Assembly: GCA_017934595.1 (NCBI GenBank)
Contig: JAGBJG010000009.1
Location: 64,839 to 128,838, forward strand
From: Bacilli bacterium
GTDB taxonomy: Bacteria > Bacillota_I > Bacilli_A > RF39 > UBA660
Direction: 5' to 3'
DNA: 64,000 nt
This document shows, piece by piece, positions 52,504 through 61,863 of this stretch. A model generated the notes under the pieces. The model was not told the origin of the DNA and ran no database searches. It was given only the letters and a program-made list of their open reading frames with translations. How positions within the stretch are numbered: position 1 is the first letter of the stretch; each line of letters starts with the position of its first letter. The position numbers were made by a program, and so were the translations under genes.

Positions 52504-53758
52504 TAATTTAGATTTAAATTTATATGAAGAGACTTTAGAAAATGGTCTTAGAATATATGTAATTCCTATGCCTAACGTTAATAATTTTTATGTAACATTA
52601 TCAACTAATTATGGTTCTATCCAAAGAGAATTTGTACCTATTGGAGAAAAAGATATGGTATGCGTGCCAGATGGAATTGCCCATTTCCTAGAACATAAAA
52701 TGTTTGAACAAAAAGATGGTGTAGATCCATTTACTTTCTTTGGAGAACGTGGAGCTGATGCAAACGCTAATACTTCTAATTTTAAAACAACATATTTATT
52801 TTCAGGTTCAAAATACTTAAATGAAAACTTAAATTTCTTATTAGATTATGTATATTCTCCATATTTTACTGATGAGAATGTAGAAAAAGAAAAAGGTATA
52901 ATTGAACAAGAAATGAAGATGTATGAAGATGATCCATATTCAGCATTAATGGAAAATATGGTATATAATACATTTATAAATCATCCTATAAAGATTAAAG
53001 TAATAGGTGATCATGATAGTATTTATAGTATTACTAAAGAAGATTTATATACATGCTATAATACTTTCTATCATCCATCTAATATGTTTGTAGTTGCTTC
53101 TGGTAATGTTAAACCAAAAGAAATAATTAGTATTATTAAGAAAAATATGTCTAAAAAGAAATTTAATAAAAAAGAAGAAATTATATTAAAAAAATATAAT
53201 GAACCAGATAAAGTAGCTAAGAAAACTGATACTATTAAAATGGATGTTAATATACCTAAGGTAGGTATAGGTTATAAATTAAATATTAAAAATATAAAAA
53301 TGGATAAAATAAAGATATATAATTATGTTAGTTTATTCTTTGATTTAAAGGTAGATGGTACATCTTTATTAAATGAAGAATTAAAAAATGATGGTATTAT
53401 TAATGAAGGATTATACGTAACATATACTAATGTAGATAACTTTGTGTGTCCATATATCTTAGCTGAGACTAAAAATACAAAGAAATTATTAGATAGAATT
53501 AAAGAATCTATAAGTGATATAAAAGTATCTAAAAAAGATTTTGAAAGAAAATTAAAAGCTATGAAAGCATCACTAATTACCACAACTGATAATATTTATT
53601 CTATGAATAATAAGGCTATGAATAATATTGTTAGATATGGTGATATCATAACTGATGGTTATGGTATTACAGAAAGTCTAAACTATGAAGAATTTAAAAA
53701 AGTAATTAAATCATTAGATTTTAGTAACTATTTAACTTATATTATAAAGAGTAAATAG
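52484..53758 (+). CDS. M16 zinc peptidase, catalytic partner (YmfH type)
   Basis: A 424-residue protein. The zinc motif is H67-F-L-E70-H71 (HFLEHKMFE) and the downstream metal Glu lies in GIIEQEMKMYEDDPY. It pairs with the gene upstream, with which it overlaps by 20 bases. The closest named role is the ymfH-type processing protease/EF-P modification-associated protein. Substrate not readable. Confidence 0.9.
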   Translation: MKKRTYNNLDLNLYEETLENGLRIYVIPMPNVNNFYVTLSTNYGSIQREFVPIGEKDMVCVPDGIAHFLEHKMFEQKDGVDPFTFFGERGADANANTSNFKTTYLFSGSKYLNENLNFLLDYVYSPYFTDENVEKEKGIIEQEMKMYEDDPYSALMENMVYNTFINHPIKIKVIGDHDSIYSITKEDLYTCYNTFYHPSNMFVVASGNVKPKEIISIIKKNMSKKKFNKKEEIILKKYNEPDKVAKKTDTIKMDVNIPKVGIGYKLNIKNIKMDKIKIYNYVSLFFDLKVDGTSLLNEELKNDGIINEGLYVTYTNVDNFVCPYILAETKNTKKLLDRIKESISDIKVSKKDFERKLKAMKASLITTTDNIYSMNNKAMNNIVRYGDIITDGYGITESLNYEEFKKVIKSLDFSNYLTYIIKSK

Positions 53759-53812
53759 TGTTGCAAATTCTATAAAATATGGTAAAATATTATGTAGTTA
53801 GGAGGAACATCT

Positions 53813-54022
53813 ATGAAGATTTTACTTATAATTGTATCAATTTTATTAATCGCGATTGTATTATTACAAAGTGGTAAAGCAGAATCAGCATCTAATATTA
53901 TTACTGGTGGAGCTGAATTATTTGCGAATAGAAAAGAAAGAGGAATCGAAGTAGTAATTACTAGAACTACTTTAGTACTTACTGTAGCATTTATGGTTAT
54001 ATGTGCTATTATGGGATTTTAA
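53813..54022 (+). CDS. secG: Preprotein translocase subunit SecG
   Basis: A 69-residue protein with two membrane helices (about 2-18 and 49-67) joined by a loop with SGKAESASNIITGGAELFANR, the conserved SecG turn. SecG stimulates SecYEG-dependent export. The promoter is TTGCAA-16-TAAAAT and the site AGGAGG precedes the ATG. Confidence 0.92.
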   Translation: MKILLIIVSILLIAIVLLQSGKAESASNIITGGAELFANRKERGIEVVITRTTLVLTVAFMVICAIMGF

Positions 54023-54026
54023 TAAG

Positions 54027-54051
54027 AAAATAGGCTAAAACCTATTTTTTT
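54027..54051 (+). terminator. Intrinsic terminator
   Basis: AAATAGG/CCTATTT hairpin with a T-run. Confidence 0.75.
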
Positions 54052-54087
54052 ATTTCTAAAAATGATATAATTATAATAGGTGTTATT

Positions 54088-55113
54088 ATGGAAAATATTT
54101 ATGGATATACAATGGATATGTTAGAAGATTATTTTACCTCTATTGGAGAAAAGAAATTCAAGGCTAGCCAAGTATATGATTGGTTATATAAAAAAAGAGT
54201 TAATAGCTTTGATGAAATGACTAATATAGGTAAAGATATAAGGGAAAAGTTAAAACAAGATTTTACTATGGATAAAATTAAGATTTTAACTAAGCAAAAA
54301 GGTATAGACGTATCTAAATATTTATTTGGTTTATTCGATAATAACAAAATAGAAGCTGTATTAATGTATCATGATTATGGTACTAGCTTATGCGTATCAA
54401 GCCAAGTTGGATGTAATATGAGTTGTGCTTTCTGTGAATCAGGTAGACTTAAAAAAGTAAGAAACCTAGAAGCATATGAAATAGTGGAACAAGTATTATT
54501 AATAGAAGAAGCTGAAGGTGTTAGAATTTCTCATATCGTCATGATGGGAATAGGTGAACCTTTTGATAATTATGATAATGTCATTAGATTTATAAATATT
54601 GTTAATAATGATAAAGGTATAGCTATAGGTTCAAGACATATAACTGTATCAACTTGTGGTATAGTTCCTAAAATTAAAGAATTTAGTAAATTAGATAAAC
54701 AAGTTAATTTAGCTATATCACTTCATGCATCTAATGATGAGTTAAGAAGAAAATTGATGCCTATTGATAAAGCTTATCCACTTGAATTACTTATGGATAC
54801 AATAAAAGAATATTTAAGAAACGATGGTAGAAGAGTAACATTTGAATATATTATGCTTAAAGATGTTAATGATAAAGAAGAAAATGCTAAAGAATTAGCT
54901 AAATTAATTAAAGGTATGAATGCATATGTTAATTTAATACCTTATAATGAAACAAGTCATATAGAGTTTAAAAAGAGCAGTAAAGATACAATCTTAAAGT
55001 TCTATGATATTTTAAAGAAAAATGGTATCAACGTAACAATAAGACGTGAATTTGGTAGTACAGTATCTGCTGCTTGTGGACAACTAAGAAGCAACTATGA
55101 GGAGGGATTATAA
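54088..55113 (+). CDS. rlmN: 23S rRNA/tRNA adenine-C2 methyltransferase RlmN
   Basis: A 341-residue radical-SAM enzyme methylating A2503 of 23S rRNA and A37 of tRNAs. The cluster motif is C109-x3-C113-x2-C116 (GCNMSCAFCESG), and the methyl-carrying Cys is C330 (TVSAACGQLR). TATAAT (TGA-extended) is 16 bases before the ATG. Its stop overlaps the next start. It opens the usual Bacillota rlmN-prpC-prkC-rsgA-rpe operon. Confidence 0.96.
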   Translation: MENIYGYTMDMLEDYFTSIGEKKFKASQVYDWLYKKRVNSFDEMTNIGKDIREKLKQDFTMDKIKILTKQKGIDVSKYLFGLFDNNKIEAVLMYHDYGTSLCVSSQVGCNMSCAFCESGRLKKVRNLEAYEIVEQVLLIEEAEGVRISHIVMMGIGEPFDNYDNVIRFINIVNNDKGIAIGSRHITVSTCGIVPKIKEFSKLDKQVNLAISLHASNDELRRKLMPIDKAYPLELLMDTIKEYLRNDGRRVTFEYIMLKDVNDKEENAKELAKLIKGMNAYVNLIPYNETSHIEFKKSSKDTILKFYDILKKNGINVTIRREFGSTVSAACGQLRSNYEEGL

Positions 55114-55859
55114 TGGAATTTGCATATATAACTGACCCTGGTAAAGTAAGGGATCATAATGAAGATAGTGTTATAGTAGTTAAAAATGCGGCTGGAGAAT
55201 ATTTAATGGCTGTAGCTGATGGAATGGGTGGTCACAATGGTGGAGAAATCGCATCAAGTATCGCTATATCACATATTGGTAAAAGATTTACAGAAATTTC
55301 ATCTGTAGGTAATAAAGAAGATGCCATTAACTTTATTAAAGATATGGTATCAGAATGTAACCTACTTATAAATAAACATACAGAAGAACATCCAGAAAGT
55401 GTAGGTATGGGTACAACTATTGTACTCGCACTTATAACACCTGCATTCTTACTATTTGGTAATTTAGGTGATTCATCTGGATTTGTAATTAAAAATGGTA
55501 GATTAGAAAAAATAACTTCTGATCATACATTAGTGAATTTATTAGTTAAGTCTGGTGAACTTACTGAAGAAGAAGCTAAGGACCATCCTAATCGTAATGT
55601 CCTTATGAAAGCTTTAGGTTCACTTACTACAGTAGAGATGGATATCTTTGATGTTGAAACAGATGTAGATGGCATATTATTATGTAGTGATGGACTTACA
55701 AATATGTTAGAGTTTGATCAAATAGCTAGAGTTTTAAATGAAGATCTAACTCCAGAAGAAAAGGTTAAAAAGTTAGTTGTTAAAAGTAATAACAGGGGTG
55801 GCACAGATAATATATCTATTGCTTATTTAATTAAGGCTGGTGATGAAAGTGATAGTTAA
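55113..55859 (+). CDS. prpC: PP2C-type protein phosphatase PrpC
   Basis: A 248-residue PPM phosphatase. Metal motifs are VRDHNEDS (residues 10-17), VADGMGGHNGGEIAS and LLCSDGLTNM, then GGTDNISIA. It dephosphorylates PrkC and its substrates. It overlaps rlmN by one base and prkC by 17 bases, in keeping with a balanced kinase/phosphatase pair. Confidence 0.95.
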   Translation: MEFAYITDPGKVRDHNEDSVIVVKNAAGEYLMAVADGMGGHNGGEIASSIAISHIGKRFTEISSVGNKEDAINFIKDMVSECNLLINKHTEEHPESVGMGTTIVLALITPAFLLFGNLGDSSGFVIKNGRLEKITSDHTLVNLLVKSGELTEEEAKDHPNRNVLMKALGSLTTVEMDIFDVETDVDGILLCSDGLTNMLEFDQIARVLNEDLTPEEKVKKLVVKSNNRGGTDNISIAYLIKAGDESDS

Positions 55860-57534
55860 GGGACAAAGAATTAATGGAAGATATGAAATAGTTCGTACTA
55901 TTGGTGAAGGTGGTATGGCTAATGTTTATTTAGCCTACGATGTTATATTAAATAGAAATGTAGCAGTTAAAATATTAAGAGGAGATTTAGCTAATGATGA
56001 AAAATTCGTAAGGAGATTTCAAAGAGAAGCTATAGCGGCTTCTAGTTTAACTCATCCTAATATCGTTGAAATGTATGATGTAGGTGTTGATGATGGTAAC
56101 TATTTTATCGTTATGGAATACATTGATGGTATAACTTTAAAAAGTTTAATCAAAAAAAGAGGCGCGATGAGTCTAACAGAAACAATAGATATTATGTTAC
56201 AAATAACAAGCGCTATTGCATGTGCTCATGACTCATATATAATACATCGTGATATTAAACCACAAAATGTTATGATATTAGATGATGGTGTAGCTAAAAT
56301 AACAGACTTTGGTATAGCTATGGCAATGAAGAGTGCTGAACTTACTCAAACTAATACAGTTATGGGTTCAGTTCATTATCTTCCACCAGAACAAGCTAAT
56401 GGCAAAGGTTCAACTGTTAAAAGTGATATTTATTCATTAGGTATCATGATGTATGAAATGTTAATTGGTAAAGTTCCATTTAAAGGTGAAAACGCTGTTG
56501 AAATAGCTATGAAACAAATTAATGAACCAATACCAAGTGTATGTAAGATTAATCCTGAAATACCACAAAGTGTTGAAAATATTATTTTAAAAGCTACAGC
56601 TAAGAATCCTAAAAATAGATATGATTCAGTTAATGAGATGCATGAAGATTTAGTACACGCATTAGAATTGACAGGAACATCTAGATTAACTTATGAATAT
56701 CCAGAACACGAAATAGAACATACAAAAGAAATACCAAATATCAAAAATATTAAAGTTGAGGATGAAACAAAAGAGGAAAAAACATTAAATAAATCTTTAA
56801 TTATTGTAAGTATAGTATTTGTAGTACTCGCACTTATATTACTTATTACTGTATTAGTACTACCTAAATTAACAGCAGTACCAGATGTAAGAATACCAAA
56901 TGTAACTAATTTATCAGTTGCAGAAGCAGAAAAAACATTAACTGATATGGGATTTGTTATTAGTACAAATATTGAATATCGTACTGATAATAATGTAGAA
57001 CAAGAAAAAGTAGTTGGTATTAAAAACTATAATACAGATGATATTGTTAAAAAAGGTAAAATGTTAACTTTAGTTGTATCATCTGGTGGAGATGAAGTAT
57101 TAATTGAAAACTATGTAGGTCAAAAATATCCAGAAGTAGAAGCTAAATTAAAAAGACAAGAATTACAAGTTATAATTGAAACTGTATCTACACAAAATAA
57201 AGATAAATATAAAGAAGATGTAATTGTTAAACAAAGTGTTGAAGAAGGTACTAAACTTACTAAAGGTGATATTATAAGATTATATGTTGAAACATTAGAA
57301 GTTTTATATCCAGATTTTAAGACATATTCATTATCTGGTGTACAAAATTTCTGTGATGAAAATAATGTAGAATTAGAAATTGAATATAAAGAGACTACAA
57401 CAGTTGATCCTAATACTATTTTAAGTCAATCAAGACCAGCTGGTAATGTAGTAAGACCAAATACATCAGTAAAAATAGTTGTATCAAAGGTTCCGGCATC
57501 TGCTTTAGATCCAGAATCATCTTCAGGGGAGTAA
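55843..57534 (+). CDS. prkC: PASTA-domain serine/threonine kinase PrkC
   Basis: A 563-residue membrane kinase that senses muropeptides/lipid II. The cytoplasmic kinase domain has GEGGMANVYLA, VAVKIL, HRDIKPQN and DFG. A juxtamembrane linker follows, then one helix (about 318-340) and three PASTA repeats (from IPNVTNLSVAEAEKTLTDMG). ATG 55843 is chosen; a GTG at 55849 preceded by GGTGAT is possible and changes only two residues. It lies inside the prpC end. Confidence 0.95.
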   Translation: MKVIVKGQRINGRYEIVRTIGEGGMANVYLAYDVILNRNVAVKILRGDLANDEKFVRRFQREAIAASSLTHPNIVEMYDVGVDDGNYFIVMEYIDGITLKSLIKKRGAMSLTETIDIMLQITSAIACAHDSYIIHRDIKPQNVMILDDGVAKITDFGIAMAMKSAELTQTNTVMGSVHYLPPEQANGKGSTVKSDIYSLGIMMYEMLIGKVPFKGENAVEIAMKQINEPIPSVCKINPEIPQSVENIILKATAKNPKNRYDSVNEMHEDLVHALELTGTSRLTYEYPEHEIEHTKEIPNIKNIKVEDETKEEKTLNKSLIIVSIVFVVLALILLITVLVLPKLTAVPDVRIPNVTNLSVAEAEKTLTDMGFVISTNIEYRTDNNVEQEKVVGIKNYNTDDIVKKGKMLTLVVSSGGDEVLIENYVGQKYPEVEAKLKRQELQVIIETVSTQNKDKYKEDVIVKQSVEEGTKLTKGDIIRLYVETLEVLYPDFKTYSLSGVQNFCDENNVELEIEYKETTTVDPNTILSQSRPAGNVVRPNTSVKIVVSKVPASALDPESSSGE

Positions 57535-57535
57535 T

Positions 57536-58372
57536 ATGGAAGGTAAAATCGTAAAAATAGTTAGTAATGACTTTACTGTATTATGTGATGGTAAATATCA
57601 CGTATGTAAAGCTAGAGGTAAATTTAGGAATATAGGGGTTACACCAATAGTAGGGGATAATGTAACTATAAATGTCCAAGATAAGATTATAGAAGATGTT
57701 CATGAAAGAAAAAATAGTCTTATAAGGCCTTATGTATCTAATGTTGATCAAGTATTTGTAGTAACATCTACTAAGCATCCTGATATTGATTTAAATTTAT
57801 TAGATAAACTATTAGTTATGATAGAATTTAATAATATTAAACCTATTATATGTTTAACTAAAATGGATTTATTAAATAGTGAAGAAGCTGATTATATTGA
57901 TGATATAAAAACTTACTATGAATCTATTGGTTATACAGTTTTATATAATACTAAATTAGATATGATTAAATCTTTATTTAAAGATAAAGTTACTGTTTTT
58001 GCGGGCCAAAGTGGAGTAGGTAAATCAACATTACTAAATAAGTTAAACGTTGATTTAGATTTAGAAACTAATGAGATAAGTGAAGCATTAGGTAGAGGTA
58101 AACATACTACTAGACATGTTGAATTAATTGATATGTTAGGTGGCTTAGTAGCTGATACACCAGGCTTCTCATCATTAGATTTAAAAGATATGACAGCTGC
58201 CGATATAAGAGATAATTTCATTGAATTTAATTTATATCGTGATAACTGTAAGTATGCAGATTGTATGCATAATAAAGAAGATATTAATTCATGCATGGTT
58301 AAACAAGAAGTAGGTAAAAAAATATTAAAATCTAGATATGAAAATTATCTTAAGTTTATAGAAAAGAAGTGA
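57536..58372 (+). CDS. rsgA: Ribosome small-subunit GTPase RsgA
   Basis: A 278-residue circularly permuted GTPase for 30S maturation. The OB domain is first. G4 is LTKMD and G1 is GQSGVGKST, with G3 DTPGF after them. The C-terminal zinc module is C-x-x-x-x-C-x-H-x-x-x-x-x-x-x-C (NCKYADCMHNKEDINSC). It starts one base after the prkC stop, with GGGGAGTAAT as binding site. Confidence 0.96.
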   Translation: MEGKIVKIVSNDFTVLCDGKYHVCKARGKFRNIGVTPIVGDNVTINVQDKIIEDVHERKNSLIRPYVSNVDQVFVVTSTKHPDIDLNLLDKLLVMIEFNNIKPIICLTKMDLLNSEEADYIDDIKTYYESIGYTVLYNTKLDMIKSLFKDKVTVFAGQSGVGKSTLLNKLNVDLDLETNEISEALGRGKHTTRHVELIDMLGGLVADTPGFSSLDLKDMTAADIRDNFIEFNLYRDNCKYADCMHNKEDINSCMVKQEVGKKILKSRYENYLKFIEKK

Positions 58373-58376
58373 TTAT

Positions 58377-59006
58377 ATGAAGGTATCAACATCAATATTA
58401 TCAGCAAAAGATAATCTAAAAGAAACTATTGATAAACTTAATAATACCAGTACAGATTATATACATTTAGATATCATGGATGGTAGATTTGTAGAAAATA
58501 CTACGTGGACATCTGATGAATTGAGAGGTGTATTAATCAATAATACTAAACCATTAGACGTACATTTAATGGTAAGAGATGTAAAAAGTTATGTAGATAG
58601 TTTTGCTAGATTAAATCCTGAATATATAACATTTCACTATGAAGCTATAGATGATATAGACGAAATGATTAACTATATTAAAAGCTTAGGTATAAAAGTA
58701 GGTATATCAATTAAGCCTAATACTAAAATAGAAGAAATATATAGATATTTACCTAAAGTAGATTTAGTATTAGTTATGAGTGTTAATCCAGGTATGGGTG
58801 GTCAAGAATTTATCTTAGGTACCCAAATAAAAGTAAATGGATTAAAAGAATATAAATTAAATAATAATTTAGATTATTTAATCAGTGTTGATGGTGGTAT
58901 TAACAGTGACACTATTAAACTAATTAGAAGTGCTGATATAGCTGTATCAGGTAGTTTTATAATCAAAAATAATTATGAAGAAAGTATAAATACATTAAGG
59001 GGTTAA
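58377..59006 (+). CDS. rpe: Ribulose-phosphate 3-epimerase
   Basis: A 209-residue TIM barrel interconverting ribulose-5-P and xylulose-5-P. Motifs are STSILSA, HLDIMDGRFV, DVHLMV, VMSVNPGMGGQEF and SVDGGINSDTI. It lies 4 bases after rsgA and closes the operon. Its last codons and terminator are repeated 576 bases downstream. Confidence 0.95.
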   Translation: MKVSTSILSAKDNLKETIDKLNNTSTDYIHLDIMDGRFVENTTWTSDELRGVLINNTKPLDVHLMVRDVKSYVDSFARLNPEYITFHYEAIDDIDEMINYIKSLGIKVGISIKPNTKIEEIYRYLPKVDLVLVMSVNPGMGGQEFILGTQIKVNGLKEYKLNNNLDYLISVDGGINSDTIKLIRSADIAVSGSFIIKNNYEESINTLRG

Positions 59007-59047
59007 AAAAAACCTCTTTTTATGTTATAATCTTTTATAAGAATAGG
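58985..59047 (+). repeat. Direct repeat, copy 1 (rpe end + terminator + promoter)
   Basis: 63 bases covering the last rpe codons, its stop, a GGGGTT/AACCTC terminator, TGTTATAAT and the start of the leader. A copy differing by an indel and few bases is at 59561-59622. Confidence 0.85.
58998..59021 (+). terminator. rpe terminator
   Basis: AGGGGTT with AACCTCT (one wobble), followed by T5. Confidence 0.7.
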
Positions 59048-59054
59048 TGATTAT

Positions 59055-59555
59055 ATGAAAAATAATATAAAGATAGTATTAAGTTTTATTTTAGGCGCGA
59101 TTATATTTGGTAGTATTGGTGTTTATGCATCGACGTTAATGGCTAAAGATGTAGAATTTAGTTCTAGTAAAGAAAATTGGCAAGCCGGTAATGTAGGTGA
59201 AGCACTAGATGATTTATATTGTATGGCAAAGGAAAAACAAGAAGTAGTCAAATTTACAGCTTCAAATGTATCTGCTGCATCTAATAAATCTAATGTAGTT
59301 GGAAAAGTAACTTTAGAAAAAGGTATATATGTTGTTTCTGCTTATGCTTCGTATGCAGGTTTTGATTTAAGATATCATATTAGTTTAGATGATTATAATT
59401 CATCAGCATACGATAATACTGGTTATGTTAGAATGAATATTACCAATATTATTGAAGTCAAAGAAGATTCTAAAGAAATTTCATTTATCGTTTGGCCGAC
59501 TGATAAATCAATAACTTTAGATACAGTTATCATAAAAGCTATAAGAATATACTAA
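59055..59555 (+). CDS. Exported surface protein, unknown
   Basis: A 166-residue protein. A signal/anchor helix is at about 7-26. It is followed by AKDVEFSSSKENWQAGNVGEALDDLY, an A-x-x-V-x-F ... W-x-A-x-N-V-x-E-A-LDDLY block common at the N-terminus of surface proteins in gut Bacillota, and a C-terminal beta-sandwich-like region (about 65-166). It lacks a sorting motif. It is enclosed by the two direct-repeat copies, so it looks like an inserted or duplicated cassette. Confidence 0.65.
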   Translation: MKNNIKIVLSFILGAIIFGSIGVYASTLMAKDVEFSSSKENWQAGNVGEALDDLYCMAKEKQEVVKFTASNVSAASNKSNVVGKVTLEKGIYVVSAYASYAGFDLRYHISLDDYNSSAYDNTGYVRMNITNIIEVKEDSKEISFIVWPTDKSITLDTVIIKAIRIY

Positions 59556-59560
59556 GAATA

Positions 59561-59622
59561 TATAAATACATTAAGGGGTTAAAAAAAACCTCTTTTTATG
59601 TTATAATCTATATAAGAATAGG
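59561..59622 (+). repeat. Direct repeat, copy 2
   Basis: Copy of 58985-59047 outside rpe: the former rpe codons are now non-coding sequence just after the surface protein's stop, and the terminator and promoter are both preserved. Confidence 0.85.
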
Positions 59623-59631
59623 AGCTTGTAT

Positions 59632-61803
59632 ATGAATAAAAAAGGAATTACTTTAATTGAATTGTTGGCTGTCATAGTGATAGTATCTGTTGTAGCATTA
59701 ATAATTGTTCCAACAGTTAATAAAGTTGTAGAATCATCTAAAGAAACAGCTTTTCGTGCATCTGTAAGTGGAATTTTAGATTCGGCAACCACTTATCTAC
59801 AAAAATATTTAAGTCATCATGAAGAATTACCGGCTGTTTTTCTTTGCAATGGGGAAAGATGCGGTAATGGTGATGATTTGTTAACAATTAAAGGTAAAGT
59901 ACCTATATCAGGTAAGGCAGTATTATCTGAAGATGGTGCTTTAGCAGAATATATCACAGATGGTAAATTATGTGCCTATGGATATAAATGGAATCTAATA
60001 ATAGGAGCATGTAAATCAATAGATCAAAGTGCTCCAATAATAGATGAAGATAAAGCAAGCTTAGTTACAGTAACAAGTACTACAAATAGTATAACAGTAG
60101 TAATGCCAGAAGATTTGATGACAGATGAAGAAACATTAATAGAATATACTGTAACTTTATATTTAGATGATGGTAAAGTGGCAACTAAAAAATATAGTGG
60201 AGAAGATATAGTATTTACTAATTTAATAAATAACACAGAATATAAAGTAGTAATAACAGGAACCAATGAAAGTAAATTAAAAACAACAATTGAAAAAACT
60301 ATATCAACATCAGATATAGTAAAACCAACAATTGCATATACAAATGATCCTACAAGTGATGTAAATGGATATTTTAGAAGTCAAACTCTAAATGTAAGTT
60401 ATACAAAAGGTAATATAGAAAATCCAGAATATTATATAAGAAGTGGAAGGGAAACATCTACAAATATAGATGCCATAGCTATCTGTGGAACTTCTACTAA
60501 TCCGGGTAATTGTACTGAGATAACAGGAACAACTATAGAAGCAGATACTTGGTATAAAGTATCAGGTAGTATTAGTGTGATTTATAATTTAGATGCCGAT
60601 ACAGAATCATCTTTAACTGCATTAATACATGATGGTACAAACTATGTAGGTTCAGGTAGTAAAGCTGTAGGTAAGATAGATAATATAGCACCAACAACTC
60701 CAACAGGAGGAGCTATAGGTAATGTATCAGGTTCTAATGCAACAGGAACAATAGCTACAGTAGCATCTGGATCAACAGATACTGGAGTAGGTGGAATAAC
60801 ATATAAATATTTAGTAACTAATAGTAATACAGCTCCTGATAAAAACAATGTAAACTTTACAACATCAAGAAACTTTGCAAGAAGCTGTGGAGCAAGTTAT
60901 TATGGATGGGCCATAGCTGAAGATGCACTAGGAAATAGAAGTGAAGTTAAAGCATTAGGCTCAACATCAGATGGCGCTAACTCATATAGTGGATGGACAG
61001 GATGTAATAAGACATGTGGAGGAGGGACACAAACAAGAACCAACACATGTGCATTAGTAACAACAGGACTTTCTCAATCATGTAATACACATTCATGTTG
61101 TTCATTTACTTCACAGGATTTTGCTTATACAGGTGGAATGCAAGCATGGGCTGTACCAGCAGGATGTTCTGGAACTTACACTTTAGAAGTATGGGGAGCA
61201 CAAGGTGGTTCGCCTGGCGGTGATTCAAATGCTCCTGGTGGATATGGCGGCTACGCAGCTGGTTATGCATCGTTAGTTGAAGGCCAAATTCTATACATAG
61301 GCGTAGGTGGAGCTGGTTCTGGTAAAGCTGGTGGTTTTAATGGCGGCGGAACTTCACATGTTAATAGTGGCGGCGGCGGTGGAGCTACACATATAGGAAC
61401 AATTAATGCAACACTTGCCGGTACTCCTCCAGCAAACGTTTACATAGTTGCCGGTGGCGGCGGTGGCGGCGGATATTTCTCTTATGTATCTAATGATCAT
61501 TGGGTAGATGCTGCTTTACCGGGTGGATCTGGTGGAGGAACTAATGGTAGTGCTGGTACAGGAAGAACTACTGCTGCTGGTGGTGGTACACAATCTGGTG
61601 GATATGCATATGGTCAAGGTGGACCTGGTACTGATGCTGGTGGAGCTGCTGCTGGCGGAGGCGGCTGGTACGGTGGATATGGTGCTTCTTCATACGACTC
61701 AGGTGGCGGTGGCGGTTCTGGATATATCGGTGGTGTATCAGGAGTTTCAATGTTAAATGGACAACGTGCAGGACATGGATATGCTAGAATAACAAGACGA
61801 TAA
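59632..61803 (+). CDS. Type IV pilin-like adhesin with TSP1-like and Gly-rich domains
   Basis: A 723-residue protein. The prepilin motif is KKG|ITLIELLAVIVIVSVVALI with Glu at the fifth mature position, followed by a pilin-like region. FN3-like repeats (about 145-340) follow. Next is a thrombospondin type-1-like segment near 455-485 (WTGCNKTCGGGTQTRTNTC). The C-terminal Gly-rich domain (about 510-720) begins TLEVWGAQGGSPGG, a known bacterial glycine-rich fold. Cys pairs (FLCNGERCGNG, CAYGYKW, CGTSTNPGNC) suggest disulphides. It would be cleaved by a prepilin peptidase and displayed on a pilus or pseudopilus. Confidence 0.75.
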   Translation: MNKKGITLIELLAVIVIVSVVALIIVPTVNKVVESSKETAFRASVSGILDSATTYLQKYLSHHEELPAVFLCNGERCGNGDDLLTIKGKVPISGKAVLSEDGALAEYITDGKLCAYGYKWNLIIGACKSIDQSAPIIDEDKASLVTVTSTTNSITVVMPEDLMTDEETLIEYTVTLYLDDGKVATKKYSGEDIVFTNLINNTEYKVVITGTNESKLKTTIEKTISTSDIVKPTIAYTNDPTSDVNGYFRSQTLNVSYTKGNIENPEYYIRSGRETSTNIDAIAICGTSTNPGNCTEITGTTIEADTWYKVSGSISVIYNLDADTESSLTALIHDGTNYVGSGSKAVGKIDNIAPTTPTGGAIGNVSGSNATGTIATVASGSTDTGVGGITYKYLVTNSNTAPDKNNVNFTTSRNFARSCGASYYGWAIAEDALGNRSEVKALGSTSDGANSYSGWTGCNKTCGGGTQTRTNTCALVTTGLSQSCNTHSCCSFTSQDFAYTGGMQAWAVPAGCSGTYTLEVWGAQGGSPGGDSNAPGGYGGYAAGYASLVEGQILYIGVGGAGSGKAGGFNGGGTSHVNSGGGGGATHIGTINATLAGTPPANVYIVAGGGGGGGYFSYVSNDHWVDAALPGGSGGGTNGSAGTGRTTAAGGGTQSGGYAYGQGGPGTDAGGAAAGGGGWYGGYGASSYDSGGGGGSGYIGGVSGVSMLNGQRAGHGYARITRR

Positions 61804-61807
61804 TATA

Positions 61808-61837
61808 AAAACATTAAGTTATCTTAATGTTTTTTTC
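61808..61837 (+). terminator. Intrinsic terminator
   Basis: AACATTAAG-ttat-CTTAATGTT hairpin with T7. Confidence 0.8.
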
Positions 61838-61863
61838 TTTTAATTCATCTTTTTTTTATATTA

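Noticed and set aside
61508-61814. Several frames over the Gly-rich end of the pilin-like gene.
   Set aside because: GGT/GGC-rich repeats keep other frames open; products are Val/Leu- or His/Gln-rich repeats without ribosome binding sites.
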